This document shows positions 6,014-7,496 of a DNA stretch of 7,496 nucleotides, one piece after another. Position 1 is the first letter of the stretch; each line of letters begins with the position of its first letter. The stretch is from positions 1-7,496 of the forward strand of contig DATHDM010000364.1 in assembly GCA_035319065.1 (NCBI GenBank). The letters are read 5' to 3'. The notes below the pieces were generated by a model, which was given only the letters and a program-made list of their open reading frames with translations, searched no databases and was not told the origin of the DNA. The translations under genes were made by a program, and so were the position numbers. This DNA is from DASPRM01 sp035319065 (GTDB lineage Bacteria > Acidobacteriota > Terriglobia > Terriglobales > Acidobacteriaceae).

Positions 6014-6059
6014 GGCACCTGGGCGCGAGAGCTGCGCCCAGATGCCGCCTGGTTTAATT
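6014..6059. terminator. Long hairpin in the convergent gap, candidate terminator of modA
   Basis: GGCACCTGGGCGC (6014-6026) pairs with GCGCCCAGATGCC (6034-6046) at 12 of 13 positions around a seven-base loop. On the plus strand TTTAATT follows seven bases later, overlapping the stop codon of the convergent gene; on the minus strand no T tract follows. It is well placed to end modA transcription and perhaps to block read-through from the other side, but it lacks an adjacent U run. Confidence 0.45.
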
Positions 6060-7496
6060 CCCCAGCACCGTAATCTCCGCGACGGAGGTGAACGGCCCAC
6101 CACTGGCATCCGCGACGTCTGCCTCCAGCCAGAAGAAGCGGGCAGGGGTGGCCGAGAAGGCCACCTTCACCGGATCCGAGTTGGTTGGATCGCTGATGAG
6201 GGTTCCGCTGGCAACTTGCGTCCAGCTGACGCCATCGGTGCTCACCAGGAATCGATACTGGGCTATCTTCCCACGCTTAATCAGGTCCTGACGCGGCGTG
6301 TAGATGAAAGCCGACACGCTATAGGTCGCGCCCATGTCGACCTTGATGATGTGCGGCATGGGTGCGATGGTTCCGCACCACTGCGACTCCCAGATGGTGG
6401 AGGTCTTGCCGTCGAACGCATTGGTTGCCGGGGAGTTAGCGCAGTTGGTCTCCTGGCTATCCGCCGACACCAGCTTCCAGTTGGTCTGTGGAATCGGCGA
6501 AGGAGGACCGGCCGGCAGACTCGTCACCGTCAGGGAGATGGTTATGTTGTGATTAACGCCTCCACCGCTCGCCGTTACCGTGATGTTGAAGGTGCCCGTC
6601 GTGGCTCCGGCGGTTGCGCTGAAGGTCAGGGTTGAACTCCCGCCTCCTGGCGCCGGCTGCGACGAAGGATTGAACGTCGCGGTCACGCCCGCCGGCAAGG
6701 CTCCTCCTCCCTGACTGGTCGCACTCAGCTGAACGACAGCGTTAAATCCACCCGTCGGAGCGGTCGTGATCGTGATCCCCGGGCTCACGCTGTTCTGTTG
6801 AACGCTGGTGCTGCCGGTTGACGAGGACAGAGTGAAGTCACCCGGGCTGATGTTGCTGACCGTGTACTGTGCAGTGTCAGAACCAGTCAGGCTAGAGTTG
6901 CTTTCACTGGTGGCCGTGCCAGTTACGGTATAGAAGCCATTCACAGCGCTAACCGGTGAAGTTACTTGCAGGGTGGTGGAACCAGTCGCGCCCGGGGCAA
7001 GCGTGAAGTTCGGTGGATTCTTGCCCAGAACAGCCGGCGACCAGCCCTGTGGAACGGACGAAGTGACGTCGAACGTCGTCGAGCTGCAAGCCGCAGTGTC
7101 ATTGTTCTTCACCGATATCGTGAAGGTGACCGCAGTGCCCGCCGGCACCCCCTCTTTCTGTTTGGGCGCGAGGGTAACTTGCGGCCCCACATGCACGCAG
7201 GAGCCGGTGGACTGCTGGTACACATTGATTTCGGCGGCTGAGGCCCAATCGCCACCCTTTACTTCGCCCAGGGAGCGCACCACCACGATGTGTCCCTGCT
7301 TCCCATTGAATAACAGCGTATGGTCAGAGATATCGTTGGGATCGGTGATGAGTGTCCCGCTGCCGGCCACCAAACCCCAATTGTTGGGATCATCCGTAAC
7401 GTAGACTTCAACAGCCTTGATCTTGCCGCGTGTCTTGCCATCCGCTCGTGGCGTGTACTTGATGCCCACCACGTTGTAGCTTGCTCCCAAGTCGAT
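6054..7496 (-). CDS. Secreted multidomain protein with two discoidin (F5/8 type C) domains flanking Ig-like modules, N-terminus outside the window
   Basis: The frame is open to the right edge and gives 480 residues ending at the TAA at 6054-6056. In order (fragment numbering): the C-terminal part of an F5/8 type C domain (1-95, starting 'IDLGASYNVVGIKYTPRADG'); a beta-sandwich like the NEW3/NPCBM-associated type (about 100-213, 'PAGTAVTFTISVKNND' and 'PQGWSP'); a Thr/Ser/Gly-rich Ig-like module (about 218-327, 'LPAGVTATFNPSS', 'TGTFNITVTASGG'); a Pro linker (328-337); and a complete F5/8 type C domain (about 339-480, 'NAFDGKTSTIWESQW', 'KVDMGATYSVSAFIYTPRQD'). Cys352 and Cys374 could form a disulfide. 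F5/8 type C domains commonly bind carbohydrates or cell surfaces and are often attached to glycoside hydrolases or oxidases, so a catalytic domain may lie upstream, outside the window; that is inference. The product is surely extracytoplasmic, though its signal peptide is not visible. It converges on modA. Confidence 0.85.
   Translation of the reverse strand: MDLGASYNVVGIKYTPRADGKTRGKIKAVEVYVTDDPNNWGLVAGSGTLITDPNDISDHTLLFNGKQGHIVVVRSLGEVKGGDWASAAEINVYQQSTGSCVHVGPQVTLAPKQKEGVPAGTAVTFTISVKNNDTAACSSTTFDVTSSVPQGWSPAVLGKNPPNFTLAPGATGSTTLQVTSPVSAVNGFYTVTGTATSESNSSLTGSDTAQYTVSNISPGDFTLSSSTGSTSVQQNSVSPGITITTAPTGGFNAVVQLSATSQGGGALPAGVTATFNPSSQPAPGGGSSTLTFSATAGATTGTFNITVTASGGGVNHNITISLTVTSLPAGPPSPIPQTNWKLVSADSQETNCANSPATNAFDGKTSTIWESQWCGTIAPMPHIIKVDMGATYSVSAFIYTPRQDLIKRGKIAQYRFLVSTDGVSWTQVASGTLISDPTNSDPVKVAFSATPARFFWLEADVADASGGPFTSVAEITVLGN

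Noticed and set aside
5946..6053. A modB start or remnant after modA
   Set aside because: No frame of useful length or transmembrane character begins here before the convergent gene.
6042..6635. Plus-strand reading frame of 197 codons
   Set aside because: It is antisense to the second discoidin domain; composition is that of a shadow frame.
1..7496. CRISPR arrays, tRNA or rRNA genes, insertion-sequence ends
   Set aside because: No regularly spaced repeats, cloverleaf-like sequences, rRNA signatures or transposase frames were seen on either strand.

Overview
The window looks like a piece of a high-GC, Gram-negative (diderm) chromosome, most likely from Acidobacteriota. This is an inference from family resemblance: the RND pump with its 'SRLIDNSVVVLEN' helix, the coiled-coil DcaP-like porin and the Ser/Thr-rich secreted discoidin/Ig protein all resemble proteins I associate with that phylum. 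Outer-membrane porin, periplasmic adaptor and periplasmic binding protein together show a two-membrane envelope. Every gene in the window encodes an envelope or exported protein. I see no rRNA, tRNA, CRISPR array, transposase or phage gene.

Layout from left to right. (1) Positions 1-3024 hold a minus-strand cluster, transcribed from right to left: a small predicted exported protein of unknown function (2674-3024), an RND-type periplasmic adaptor (1253-2500), and the first 417 residues of the inner-membrane RND pump (1-1253, cut by the window edge). The adaptor stop and pump start share one base (TAATG), so they are probably translationally coupled. A good sigma70-type promoter (TTGACC, 17 bp, GATAAT) lies just before the small gene; a weaker candidate lies before the adaptor. 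(2) Positions 3157-4968 hold a minus-strand gene for a DcaP-like outer-membrane porin with a coiled-coil N-terminus. It ends in a clear intrinsic terminator (3099-3132), directly followed by the promoter of the next cluster. (3) Positions 5109-5945 hold a plus-strand modA, the periplasmic molybdate-binding protein. It is divergent from the porin and has no modB or modC beside it within the window. (4) A convergent gap (5946-6053) contains a long hairpin. (5) Positions 6054-7496 hold a minus-strand gene, open at the right edge, for a large secreted protein with a partial discoidin (F5/8 type C) domain, two Ig-like beta-sandwich modules and a complete C-terminal discoidin domain.

The working picture is envelope transport (efflux pump, porin, molybdate capture) beside a secreted carbohydrate- or surface-binding protein. 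I do not see convincing evidence of a wholly new system. The points most worth a second look are the unknown small exported protein leading the efflux operon, the Asp-Asn variant of the pump's proton-relay pair, the apparently orphan modA with a structured long leader, and the duplicated discoidin domains flanking Ig modules. No gene-free stretch exceeds 300 bases.
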